Assembly (NCBI GenBank): GCA_018823045.1
Contig: JAHJIX010000019.1
Span: forward strand, 1 to 37,842
Source: Patescibacteria group bacterium
GTDB taxonomy: Bacteria; Patescibacteriota; Patescibacteriia; Magasanikbacterales; UBA922
DNA length: 37,842 nt
Direction of reading: 5' to 3'
Of this stretch, positions 19,268 to 26,990 are shown piece by piece. Each line of letters starts with the position of its first letter. Position 1 is the stretch's first letter. The position numbers were made by a program, and so were the translations under genes. The notes beneath the pieces were generated by a model, which worked only from the letters and a program-made list of their open reading frames with translations, did no database searches and had not been told where the DNA came from.

Positions 19268-20056
19268 ATGAAGAAAAAAAGCCTGTCCCCTCTAGAATTT
19301 TATAGAAAAAATCGCTATACTTTATACCATAATGAATATATATCTATGGAAACAGACATATTACCCCCGAGCGGCTTTCTTCTCGTTGACAAACCAACAG
19401 AATGGACTAGTCACGATGTTGTTGGCTATTTACGTGGAGTGACAAAAATAAAAAAAATAGGCCATGCAGGCACACTAGACCCATTTGCAACGGGCCTCCT
19501 TATTGTTGGCATTGGGAGAGAAGCAACAAAACGCATTGATGAATTTAAAGGAATGAAAAAAATATACGTCACAAGTATTCAATTAGGTGCGATAAGCGAT
19601 ACACAAGATTGCACAGGAGTACTATCTGACATTCACGAAAATATACCTGTATATAATAAGGAAGACATCGAAGCGGTACTTCAAACCTTCATGGGCGAGC
19701 ACACACAAATTCCACCCATGTATTCTGCAAAAAAAGTTGCTGGAAAAAAATTATATGAATTAGCTCGCGCAGGAAAGACCGTGGAACGAGCACCTTGTGA
19801 AATTACTATTCATACTATTGAGTTAATCAATGTTGACTCTGATACCGCTGTTATTGATTTACGTTGTACTGTTTCTACTGGAACATACATCAGAACACTC
19901 GCACACGACATTGGGCAAGCCTTAGGCGTTGGTGCATATTGTAAAACACTAAGAAGAACACACATTGGTGACTATACGGTTGATGATGCGATTCCACCAA
20001 AATCATTTGAGAAAGATAGTTGGGAAAAGAGATTACTACAAGTCCCTCCCCTATAA
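19268..20056 (+). CDS. truB: tRNA pseudouridine-55 synthase
   Basis: Makes pseudouridine 55 in the T loop of tRNAs. The catalytic aspartate lies in GHAGTLDPFATGLL (D71 when counted from 19268). The segments PPMYSAKKVAGKKLYELAR and STGTYIRTLAHDIGQALG are also typical. From 19268 the protein has 262 residues, with 26 Lys/aromatic-rich residues before METDILPPSGFLLVDKP. Most TruB proteins start at the GFLLVDKP segment, so the ATG at 19346 is a good alternative; neither has a Shine-Dalgarno. The last codons (VPPL and stop) are formed by a palindromic repeat, so the natural C-terminus may have been altered slightly. It converges on uvrC. Confidence 0.93.
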   Translation: MKKKSLSPLEFYRKNRYTLYHNEYISMETDILPPSGFLLVDKPTEWTSHDVVGYLRGVTKIKKIGHAGTLDPFATGLLIVGIGREATKRIDEFKGMKKIYVTSIQLGAISDTQDCTGVLSDIHENIPVYNKEDIEAVLQTFMGEHTQIPPMYSAKKVAGKKLYELARAGKTVERAPCEITIHTIELINVDSDTAVIDLRCTVSTGTYIRTLAHDIGQALGVGAYCKTLRRTHIGDYTVDDAIPPKSFEKDSWEKRLLQVPPL

Positions 20057-20068
20057 GGGGAGGATTTT
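20045..20068. terminator. Palindromic repeat acting as bidirectional terminator of truB and uvrC
   Basis: CCTCCCC-TATAA-GGGGAGG followed by ATTTTCTT. The left arm encodes the TruB C-terminus and stop; uvrC ends 5 bp beyond on the other strand. The core resembles the hairpins of the repeat at 5422-5546. Confidence 0.65.
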
Positions 20069-20072
20069 CTTA

Positions 20073-21344
20073 TTACTTTAATCTTCGTTTTGATCTCTGA
20101 AAATTAATTGCAAATCGATGCGCCTCATCTCTTACTTGTATAAGCAAATCCTGATACTTCTGCACCCACAAAATAAACTGCGCATTTTTTTGTCCAAAAA
20201 TAAATTCATTTTTCTTTCTTTCCACTCCTTTTGCAATTCCGACAACTGGAATATGTATATTTTTTTCTTTAAGCATTCTTTTTACTCTATTTACCTGCGG
20301 TTTTCCTCCATCAATAAGAAATATCTCTGGATATGGCCATTCATGATGAGCTAAGCGTCTCAATAATACTTCTTCAAGACAATCAACATCACTTTGACCG
20401 ACTACTGTCTTAATAGTAAATTTTCTATAGTCTGCTTTTTTAGCATATCCTTTTTCAAACACAACCATACTCCCCACTTTTCCTGTACTACCCAAATTTG
20501 AAATATCATATCCTTCAATCCGAAAGTTTTTCCCGGTATCAGCAAATTCATCTTCAAAGAATTGCTTATTCAGAAGCGTAACATCATAAATTCTTTGCAA
20601 TTGCTTTACTTGATCACGAAAAAGTGCGGCATCTTCAAAACGCGATTCCCTTGATGCACGCTTCATTTCTTTTTCAAAAAAAGTAATAACATGTTTTTTA
20701 TTTCCCTTTAGAAACGACACCATTGGTGAGATCACTTGTTTCTTGTATTCATCTCCACTAATTTCTCCTGTGCACACTCCCAAACACTGATCCATCTGAC
20801 GATAAAGACATGGTTTCTTTGACCGCGGCTTACAATCTGAATAGTGAAATAACTTTCGCAGTAGTTTCAAAAATGCTTTGGTATTTACCCCAGGAAACGG
20901 TCCAAACACATAGGCATATTCTTTACTATATGGAATTTTCCAATCTTTTATTTCTTTTCCTTTTTCTTCAAGATATTGTTTCATTTCATGCTGACGAAGC
21001 ATTTGAATTTTTGGATAATGATCATGTGTAACACACAAATAATTCCAACTCTTATTATCTTTACCAATAACATTATATTTAGGTTTATGAAATGCAATAG
21101 TATTAGCTTCAAGAATGATTGCTTCTAAAACTGACTCTGTCACTTCCCATTCAATATGCGCGACTTCATGCATCATTTGCTCAATTGGCCGACTCGTTTT
21201 TGCTCCACAAAAATAGCTTGAAACACGGCTCTTCAAATTCGTTGCTTTCCCAACATACAGCAATTCTTTTTGTATATCAAAAAATAAGTAGATGCCAGAG
21301 CTACTTGGGAGGGCGAGAAGTATGTTGGTGAATTTGTGTTTCAT
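20073..21344 (-). CDS. uvrC: UvrC-like excinuclease subunit lacking the C-terminal HhH domain
   Basis: Makes the dual incisions of nucleotide excision repair with UvrAB. Present are the N-terminal GIY-YIG nuclease (GIY 17-19, YVG 30-32, R40 and a conserved Glu in the VLEAIILEANTI helix), a four-cysteine cluster (CKPRSKKPC...CLGVC, about 172-195), a UVR motif (about 225-255) and the RNase H-like nuclease (EGYDISNLGSTGKVGSMVVF and DGGKPQVNR). At 423 residues it stops just after RDEAHRFAI, where a typical UvrC of about 600 residues continues into a helix-hairpin-helix pair that helps bind DNA. The stop is 5 bp from a palindromic repeat, so truncation by repeat insertion is possible, but a lineage-specific short form is equally plausible. 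Confidence 0.9.
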   Translation of the reverse strand: MKHKFTNILLALPSSSGIYLFFDIQKELLYVGKATNLKSRVSSYFCGAKTSRPIEQMMHEVAHIEWEVTESVLEAIILEANTIAFHKPKYNVIGKDNKSWNYLCVTHDHYPKIQMLRQHEMKQYLEEKGKEIKDWKIPYSKEYAYVFGPFPGVNTKAFLKLLRKLFHYSDCKPRSKKPCLYRQMDQCLGVCTGEISGDEYKKQVISPMVSFLKGNKKHVITFFEKEMKRASRESRFEDAALFRDQVKQLQRIYDVTLLNKQFFEDEFADTGKNFRIEGYDISNLGSTGKVGSMVVFEKGYAKKADYRKFTIKTVVGQSDVDCLEEVLLRRLAHHEWPYPEIFLIDGGKPQVNRVKRMLKEKNIHIPVVGIAKGVERKKNEFIFGQKNAQFILWVQKYQDLLIQVRDEAHRFAINFQRSKRRLK

Positions 21345-21439
21345 AATCAGTATTACTGCTTAATATAGCAAATATTTGTAGAAAATTCAAGGTCTATGTC
21401 TTAACAGACAATCATTTATAGGTCATTTTGAGTTTGTAT

Positions 21440-21477
21440 AAAAAAAGAAACAATATCATTTATTATTTCTTTTTTTA
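21440..21477 (-). terminator. Terminator after the orphan 458-aa gene
   Basis: AAAAAAAGAAAcAATA and TATTATTTCTTTTTTT pair around a short loop, ending with T-runs on both strands, about 40 bp past the stop at 21516. The remainder of 21345-21439 holds nothing recognisable. Confidence 0.65.
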
Positions 21478-21515
21478 TGTCCTCCTTTCTCCTTTGTCTG
21501 TTTTTACTACTTTTG

Positions 21516-22892
21516 TCATCCCTTTTTTACGAGGATGTAATTTCCTTCATTTATCTCATCAATAAACTGAGACAAGTCCAACAGTTTTATACCTGTTTGA
21601 TCATCTCTTCTCATATGTGGAAATATGTCTGTAAAATTTATTTTAAAAGACTTTCCCAGACAAAAAACTCGTGAAGTCTTTTTTCCTTGAGCAAATGTAT
21701 CAAAATGTTGAATTCCAAAAAAGAGAAATTCTTCCAGACTTGCTGGAACAAATCCCAATTCTTTCAACAATATCAATAACATTTTTGTATTTTTAATATC
21801 CCTATTGATACGAGCAAGATACACATCTTCTCTGTAGCTTGTCTTTTTGAAATCAATATGAACATCTTTTGGCTTTAACGCACTTCGTGCATATCCTCCC
21901 CTTTGTATTAATTGATCAGCAGACAATGATGGATCAAAAGCAATTTGCATTTCATCACTCATTTCAAAAAATTCTTCTGCAGGAGGAATTATACGCCATT
22001 CCTGATAAACAGGTGAATATGGAACGTTCATTTCTTGCCATGTTTTGATCTTTATATGACCAAATTTATCAGTATCTTTTATATCTGCAAAAAGAATACT
22101 CGTCAAAGTCAAATACGCGCGTTCTTTATTAAAACACTCTGGAATAAACAGAGGCATCAATGAACAAACAACAATGACGTTACGCAGACTTTTCCCAATG
22201 TACTCACAACTTAATGGTGGAACACATATAACAGCAGCTTCAATATAATCAAGGTGCTTATGACGAAGAAATGTACCATCTCCATAAAATACACCAATCT
22301 GGTAATTTTCCCTGAAGTACAATTTTGCCCGAATTAGGCTCCTATTACTTTCGAGGTGATTGGTATTTTCAATGAAACGAATCAACGGGACATGCAGAAT
22401 ACCAACTGTTCCATTATATGGAGCTTTCATCATAAGCTTTGGTCCTCTCGTTCCACGAGAGAAATATGGACGAATGTGCTTATCAAATGGATGATAGAGT
22501 ATCGTATTGCTCGCTTGCATTGGAAGTTCATCTAAAAACACCTTCCCTACACCAAGCACTTCCTGTATTAAGGAATATACTTGAGCTGGAGTAAGTGATT
22601 GTGACTTATCCAAAACCGTCAACTTCTTCACAATAATATGATTTTGATTATCAATATATTGTGTGCTAGAAATATCATCTTCATCAATCAGAAAAATGTC
22701 TCCAATTTCCCATCCTTGTTTATACACATAACTCCTGGATGGATAACAATCTTCATTTTCCTCGAAGATACGCCAAGTGCGTTTTCCATCAATATATCGA
22801 TCTGGCAAAAATATATCTATTCCCACCAAATCTGTTCCATCTTGCGTATGACCAGCCGCATAGAGACTGATAATGACGGCCCTAAAGAACAT
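21516..22892 (-). CDS. Unrecognised 458-aa protein
   Basis: I do not recognise this protein. It has no signal peptide or membrane segment, and looks cytoplasmic and mostly beta-rich, with many acidic and aromatic residues. Two short stretches stand out: an N-terminal part with LVGIDIFLPDRYIDGKRTW and a central RPYFSRGTRGPKLMMKAPYNG; a C-terminal part (about 350-400) has helical LARINRDIKNTKMLLILLKELGF. The start at 22892 is firm: an AGAAGGAG Shine-Dalgarno lies 5 bp upstream (about 22898-22905), the best in the window. A possible promoter is TAGACA-17 bp-TATGTT further upstream. Strong Shine-Dalgarno and somewhat higher G+C than neighbours suggest horizontal origin. It is flanked by divergent and convergent boundaries, so it forms its own unit. 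Confidence 0.7.
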   Translation of the reverse strand: MFFRAVIISLYAAGHTQDGTDLVGIDIFLPDRYIDGKRTWRIFEENEDCYPSRSYVYKQGWEIGDIFLIDEDDISSTQYIDNQNHIIVKKLTVLDKSQSLTPAQVYSLIQEVLGVGKVFLDELPMQASNTILYHPFDKHIRPYFSRGTRGPKLMMKAPYNGTVGILHVPLIRFIENTNHLESNRSLIRAKLYFRENYQIGVFYGDGTFLRHKHLDYIEAAVICVPPLSCEYIGKSLRNVIVVCSLMPLFIPECFNKERAYLTLTSILFADIKDTDKFGHIKIKTWQEMNVPYSPVYQEWRIIPPAEEFFEMSDEMQIAFDPSLSADQLIQRGGYARSALKPKDVHIDFKKTSYREDVYLARINRDIKNTKMLLILLKELGFVPASLEEFLFFGIQHFDTFAQGKKTSRVFCLGKSFKINFTDIFPHMRRDDQTGIKLLDLSQFIDEINEGNYILVKKG

Positions 22893-22998
22893 GACGACTC
22901 CTTCTTCTGTGTGTGTTGGTTATGTTGTTAAAGAACAACGAGCGAATAAAATCAACATATCATATTTTTTTATTTTTGTCTAGATTAAGTGGAATATG

Positions 22999-23027
22999 TT
23001 GATTGTTTTTTGTAAACATGCTACGAT
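22999..23027 (+). promoter_or_regulatory. Promoter giving a near-leaderless mRNA
   Basis: TTGATT (22999-23004), 17 bp, TACGAT (23022-23027). The ATG at 23037 is only 9 bp past the -10, so transcription should begin at or within a few bases of the start codon. Confidence 0.65.
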
Positions 23028-23036
23028 AAATAGACT

Positions 23037-24467
23037 ATGAGACGATTTTTCAAAAAATTAACGTTTATATGCGCTTTAAGTATTATTGCTATTTTTCTAT
23101 TAGTAATTATTATCAACTGGCATGTCAATCATGCGACACAAGATAAGACCTTTGATGAAATTGACCATATCCCTACCAATCATGTTGGGCTTGTTTTGGG
23201 TACAGCAAAATACCTCCAAGATGGACGAGATAATGTGTACTATACCTACCGCATGGATGCGACCGTTGCATTGTTTGAAGCGGGTAAAATCAACTATGTG
23301 CTCGTCAGTGGTGACAATGGCACAACCGAATACGATGAACCAAACATGATGCGCGAAGATCTTATTGAACGCGGTATTCCAAAAGAACGTATCTATTTAG
23401 ATTATGCAGGCTTTCGGACACTTGATTCAGTAGTCAGAAGCAAAGAAATCTTTGGGCAAGAACAACTTACCATTATTTCTCAACCATTTCATACAAAACG
23501 AGCCGTCTACATTGCAAAATCAAAAGATATAGATGCCATTGGGTACAATGCAAAAGATGTGCATCCATACTATAGTCTCTGGACACAAACGAGAGAAAAA
23601 TTAGCTCGGGTCAAGATGGTAATGGATTTGATATTTGGGAAAAAAGCAAAATTTTATGGAGATCCAATTGACATTCCCGTTTCAGAAACATCAGCAGCAT
23701 ATACTCCCCCTACAGGATACACTCGCACAACACTCACCCGCCAAGTTGATGGTAATCGTCAAGAAGTGGGCTATCTCTTTTTAATGAGTGGTCTCGAAGC
23801 AAAACTTGATATCATTACAAAAGCAACAAATGAAGAGACAGCCTATCTCTACCCTACCATGGATGCAGAAGGACTTGCACAAAGATATATTGATCAACAA
23901 AAACAACCCGTATTACAACTCGCCGGAGCATTTACGCATGACTGGGAGCATATTCAAGGAATGGCTTTTGATGACGGTGTTTTAATTGGAGCACTCGAGA
24001 CAAAACAATGGGATGGACTTCTTGTTATTGAAGATGGTATCCCCCACATAGAACATAAAGCAGACATTAAACATCTGGATTCATTTCTCGATAATGCCGT
24101 TGAAAAAGAATTAAGTATCATTGAACAGATTTCAATTATTCGTGATGGTGAGATAGATATCTATCCCCCATTTCCACCAGATCGTCTATATACATTTCGT
24201 TTTTTTGTCGAATACCAAATTGCTGAAAAAATATTTCCTGGTGTAATTATATTTACAGAAGCAATGAGTGTTGAAGACAGCATGGCAGTTATTGATAGCC
24301 TAAATACTGATGAAACAAAAATTCTTAATGCACTGTATCTTGATGGTGGCTCTGTAAGTACTGGCGTATATTATGATGCATTACAAACTCCTTTTGAATT
24401 CACAGACCCTGGGTTTGGTCATAAAGAAGATGGGTATACAAATGTGTTGTTATTTTTTAGTGAGTAA
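23037..24467 (+). CDS. SanA/YdcF-like DUF218 domain fused to a phosphodiester-glycosidase-like domain
   Basis: A 476-residue membrane-anchored protein. Residues 8-27 form a TM segment; residues 48-200 are a DUF218 domain like SanA/ElyC, with LVLGTAKYLQDGR, RMDATVALFEAGK, LVSGDN and SQPFHTKRAVYIAK. E. coli relatives affect envelope integrity and vancomycin sensitivity. Residues about 240-476 form a second domain with QLAGAFTHDWEHIQGMAF, WDGLLVIEDGIPHI and NALYLDGGSVSTG (431-443), which resembles the NxDGGxS signature of NAGPA/DUF2233 phosphodiester glycosidases. The second assignment rests on these short motifs only. An envelope glycan role outside the membrane is inferred. It heads a seven-gene plus-strand run with small gaps. 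Confidence 0.78.
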   Translation: MRRFFKKLTFICALSIIAIFLLVIIINWHVNHATQDKTFDEIDHIPTNHVGLVLGTAKYLQDGRDNVYYTYRMDATVALFEAGKINYVLVSGDNGTTEYDEPNMMREDLIERGIPKERIYLDYAGFRTLDSVVRSKEIFGQEQLTIISQPFHTKRAVYIAKSKDIDAIGYNAKDVHPYYSLWTQTREKLARVKMVMDLIFGKKAKFYGDPIDIPVSETSAAYTPPTGYTRTTLTRQVDGNRQEVGYLFLMSGLEAKLDIITKATNEETAYLYPTMDAEGLAQRYIDQQKQPVLQLAGAFTHDWEHIQGMAFDDGVLIGALETKQWDGLLVIEDGIPHIEHKADIKHLDSFLDNAVEKELSIIEQISIIRDGEIDIYPPFPPDRLYTFRFFVEYQIAEKIFPGVIIFTEAMSVEDSMAVIDSLNTDETKILNALYLDGGSVSTGVYYDALQTPFEFTDPGFGHKEDGYTNVLLFFSE

Positions 24468-24513
24468 TATATCAAAACCAAACCCGTCCACCACTATTTA
24501 ATTAATAACAGAT

Positions 24514-24879
24514 ATGTCATTACTATCAAAATTATTTGGAAGATCAGATAATCACACCACAAATAAAAACCGTTCTCACCATACTCAACAACATACACAA
24601 CCACAACATTTCATGCATTCTACAGGAACAATCCAAGTAGATAATATTTTTAAGATAAAAAGCCTCGGAACAATACTCACAGGAAAGGTCATTAGTGGTG
24701 GTGTTGCTGTTGGATTTACAGCAAACCACAACGGGCAACCTATTGTTATTAATAGAATTGAAACATTTAATAAACAAGAAAAATCTGTTGAAACAGGTGA
24801 AAGCGCAGGTTTTTTAATTGATGAAGCACAGTCAAATCAAGTTAAAAAAGGAGATACAATTACATTTAGAAAAAATTGA
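24514..24879 (+). CDS. Small protein with EF-Tu domain-2-like beta-barrel
   Basis: A 121-residue protein with a His/Gln-rich N-terminal 35 residues, then a domain reading VDNIFKIKSLGTILTGKVISG, which parallels the opening of translation-factor domain 2 (VDRVFTIxGxGTVVTGxVxxG). The later ETGESAGFLIDE and KKGDTI fit the remaining strands. No GTPase domain precedes it. In EF-Tu this barrel contacts aminoacyl-tRNA or the ribosome, but a free-standing copy may only use the fold. Function is unknown. Six bases separate it from the next Nudix gene, so they are co-transcribed. The His-rich leader could bind metal, which is speculation. Confidence 0.7.
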   Translation: MSLLSKLFGRSDNHTTNKNRSHHTQQHTQPQHFMHSTGTIQVDNIFKIKSLGTILTGKVISGGVAVGFTANHNGQPIVINRIETFNKQEKSVETGESAGFLIDEAQSNQVKKGDTITFRKN

Positions 24880-24885
24880 TACATT

Positions 24886-25332
24886 ATGAAAAATCAATTT
24901 ACAATAGGCTGTTTTGCGATAATCCTCAATGAAAAAGAGGAAATTCTTATCGTTCACAGAAATGATTATGACCTTTGGAATTTACCTGGTGGCGGTATGG
25001 ATATAGGAGAAACGCCAGAAGAGTGTGTTATTCGTGAAATAAAAGAAGAAACAGGATTCAAAGCAGAACTTATCAAATTACAAGGTATTTATACAAAAAA
25101 AGACAAAAATACAATTTCCTTTTCTTTTATTTGTAACATCATAGGAGGAAAAGCGACACTCAATGATGAAGCACGAGCAATAGAATTTGTATCATTAAAA
25201 GATATCCCAAAGAACTTTTCACCTAATCAAAAAGAACGTATTGAAGACTACTTTCAAGACAGAAATCATACCATATACAAACAACAAAAGAATGCTTCTT
25301 CACTTGAATTACTTAAAGAACTTGGTTTATGA
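24886..25332 (+). CDS. Nudix hydrolase 1
   Basis: A 148-residue Nudix protein with a complete box from G36 (GGMDIGE) through REIKEETGF, preceded by LWNLPGGG, so the metal-binding glutamates are intact. It should hydrolyse a nucleoside diphosphate linked to another moiety; the substrate is not readable, with ADP-ribose-like or modified nucleotides possible. Its TGA stop overlaps the next ATG by 4 bp (ATGA), showing translational coupling to the second Nudix gene. No Shine-Dalgarno. Confidence 0.9.
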   Translation: MKNQFTIGCFAIILNEKEEILIVHRNDYDLWNLPGGGMDIGETPEECVIREIKEETGFKAELIKLQGIYTKKDKNTISFSFICNIIGGKATLNDEARAIEFVSLKDIPKNFSPNQKERIEDYFQDRNHTIYKQQKNASSLELLKELGL

Positions 25333-25784
25333 AACTCGCCACCGTTTGCTACATAACAAAGGATGGCAAAACACTTATGCTCCACAGAAATACACGGAAA
25401 GGAGATATTCATGAAGGAAAATGGGTTGGGATTGGTGGTAAATTTGACGAAGAAGAATCACCAGAAGAATGTATTATTCGTGAAGTAAAAGAAGAAACAA
25501 ATTTAGATATTAAAAACCCCAAATTATGTGGCATTCTGAGCTCATATAACTTTAAAGGGGCTGATTGGATGATATTTGTCTTTAGTTCCACTGATTGCAA
25601 GGGGGAATTATCTTCCTGTGCAGAAGGAACACTCGAGTGGATCCCAAATGAAGAATTACATAACTTAAATCTTTGGGAAGATAACAAACGCTTTCTTCCA
25701 CTCATTGATGAAGACAAATTTTTCTCAATGAAAACAATCTATAAAGGAACTGATAAAGAAGAAATTACTCTTTCTATTCATTAA
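25329..25784 (+). CDS. Nudix hydrolase 2 (MutT/NUDT1-like)
   Basis: A 151-residue Nudix protein. The run LMLHRNTRKGDIHEGKWVG before the box is typical of the NUDT1/8-oxo-dGTPase-like branch, which sanitises oxidised purine nucleotides. The box GGKFDEEE...REVKEETNL is complete except that the usual Gly after EET is Asn. It starts inside the stop of Nudix 1. Oxidised nucleotide removal is a reasonable inference; specificity is not proven. Confidence 0.9.
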   Translation: MKLATVCYITKDGKTLMLHRNTRKGDIHEGKWVGIGGKFDEEESPEECIIREVKEETNLDIKNPKLCGILSSYNFKGADWMIFVFSSTDCKGELSSCAEGTLEWIPNEELHNLNLWEDNKRFLPLIDEDKFFSMKTIYKGTDKEEITLSIH

Positions 25785-25795
25785 TTACTCACTCT

Positions 25796-26053
25796 ATGAC
25801 GAGTATACACCAACGTGTTAAACGTATAGAAAAAAGAAATAAAAAAGTAGAATTAGATAAAGCGTGGGAAACAAGTTTAGCTCGAAAAATAATTATTACT
25901 ATACTCACCTATTTAACCATTGTTCTTTTTTTTCATACAGCAGAATTACCCAGACCATTTATAAATGCTATTGTGCCTAGTATTGGTTTTGTTCTTTCTA
26001 CCCTCTCTTTACCTATTTTTAAAACTATTTGGATTAAATATCATAAGAAATAA
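25796..26053 (+). CDS. Small two-TM protein with N-terminal coiled coil
   Basis: An 85-residue protein: a charged helix (RVKRIEKRNKKVELDKAWE, about 7-25), then two membrane segments (about 31-47 and 55-74) joined by a short loop containing LPRPFINAIVPSIGF. The pattern of an AWETS-type motif followed by two helices is one I associate with small conserved proteins of CPR and other bacteria, but no function is known to me. It sits between two Nudix genes, 11 bp after one and 1 bp before the next. Confidence 0.75.
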   Translation: MTSIHQRVKRIEKRNKKVELDKAWETSLARKIIITILTYLTIVLFFHTAELPRPFINAIVPSIGFVLSTLSLPIFKTIWIKYHKK

Positions 26054-26054
26054 T

Positions 26055-26504
26055 ATGGCAAAAACATATCACAAAAATATCCCAGCATCATATCTTATTT
26101 TAATGAAAGACAATCAAGTATTACTACTTAGACGATTTAATACTGGTTATGGAGACGGGAACTACTCTCTCCCAGCGGGTCATGTTGATCCAGGAGAAAC
26201 ATTTACACAGTGTATTATGCGTGAAGGACTAGAAGAAATTGGAGTTACCATTCACCAACAACAATTATCTCTTTCTCACATTATGCATCGCAATAACCCA
26301 ATGAAAAAAAATGATGAACGTATCGATGCTTTTTTCATCGCAAAGAAATGGGAAGGAGAAATTGAAAATAAAGAACCACATAAATGTGATGACCTTTCTT
26401 GGTTTTCATTAGATGATCTTCCAGAAAATATTCTTCCTTATGTAAAGAAAGTGCTTGGGTACATTAATCAAGGTGTGTTTTATAGTGAATTTGGTTGGGA
26501 ATAA
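26055..26504 (+). CDS. Nudix hydrolase 3
   Basis: A 149-residue Nudix protein starting MAKTYHKNIPASY. The box is GHVDPGE...MREGLEEIGV, with the usual hydrophobic residue after RE replaced by Gly but the catalytic glutamates kept. LLRRFNTGYGDGNYSLPAGH precedes it, a pattern common in Nudix proteins acting on nucleotides. The frame is open to 25965, but that stretch overlaps the two-TM gene, and the ATG at 26055, 1 bp after that gene's stop (TAA T ATG), is the natural start. Specificity unknown. Confidence 0.88.
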   Translation: MAKTYHKNIPASYLILMKDNQVLLLRRFNTGYGDGNYSLPAGHVDPGETFTQCIMREGLEEIGVTIHQQQLSLSHIMHRNNPMKKNDERIDAFFIAKKWEGEIENKEPHKCDDLSWFSLDDLPENILPYVKKVLGYINQGVFYSEFGWE

Positions 26505-26522
26505 ATTAATTAATATCAATAT

Positions 26523-26990
26523 ATGAAAAAGCCCTGTAAACTTATTAGCTCAATTCTTATTCCACTTCTCATTGGATTTGGTGGATCATTTTTTACGGTT
26601 AGCTCAATTAACTCATGGTACAGTACTATCAATAAACCGTTTTTCAATCCCCCAAATTGGATCTTTTCTCCTGTCTGGACAACGCTCTTTATTCTTATTG
26701 GAATTTCTTTTTATCTTGTCTGGCAAAAAGATTTTGGGAAAAATAAAAAGCAGATACTTGCTATCTACTTTACACAACTTGCATTTAATTTTTTCTGGTC
26801 TATTTTCTTTTTTGCCCTGCAAAATCCATTACTGGCCTTTATTGAAATTATTATCCTTTGGATTCTTATATTCTTGAATATTAAAGTCTTCTACAAAATT
26901 GATAAACGAGCAGGATACTTACTTATCCCCTATTTACTCTGGGTGAGTTTTGCTTCTATTTTAAACTTGTCTATTGTGATTTTAAATTAA
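26523..26990 (+). CDS. tspO: TspO/MBR family membrane protein
   Basis: A 155-residue five-TM protein of the TspO/translocator family, which binds porphyrins and related ligands and is linked to stress or tetrapyrrole regulation. Signatures seen are INSWYSTINKPFFNPPNWIF (the conserved W-Y...KP..PP..F), PVWTTLFILIG, ALQNPLLAFIEI and the C-terminal PYLLWVSFASILN. It ends the Nudix operon 18 bp after Nudix 3. Redox or haem-related stress is a theme shared with the oxidised-nucleotide hydrolase beside it and the haem protein at 30 kb, which is suggestive only. Its stop codon lies inside the tail of the opposing RNA gene's terminator. Confidence 0.93.
   Translation: MKKPCKLISSILIPLLIGFGGSFFTVSSINSWYSTINKPFFNPPNWIFSPVWTTLFILIGISFYLVWQKDFGKNKKQILAIYFTQLAFNFFWSIFFFALQNPLLAFIEIIILWILIFLNIKVFYKIDKRAGYLLIPYLLWVSFASILNLSIVILN

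Noticed and set aside
25965-26054. Longer N-terminus for Nudix hydrolase 3
   Set aside because: It overlaps the two-TM gene out of frame and gives a hydrophobic leader not expected of a Nudix protein.
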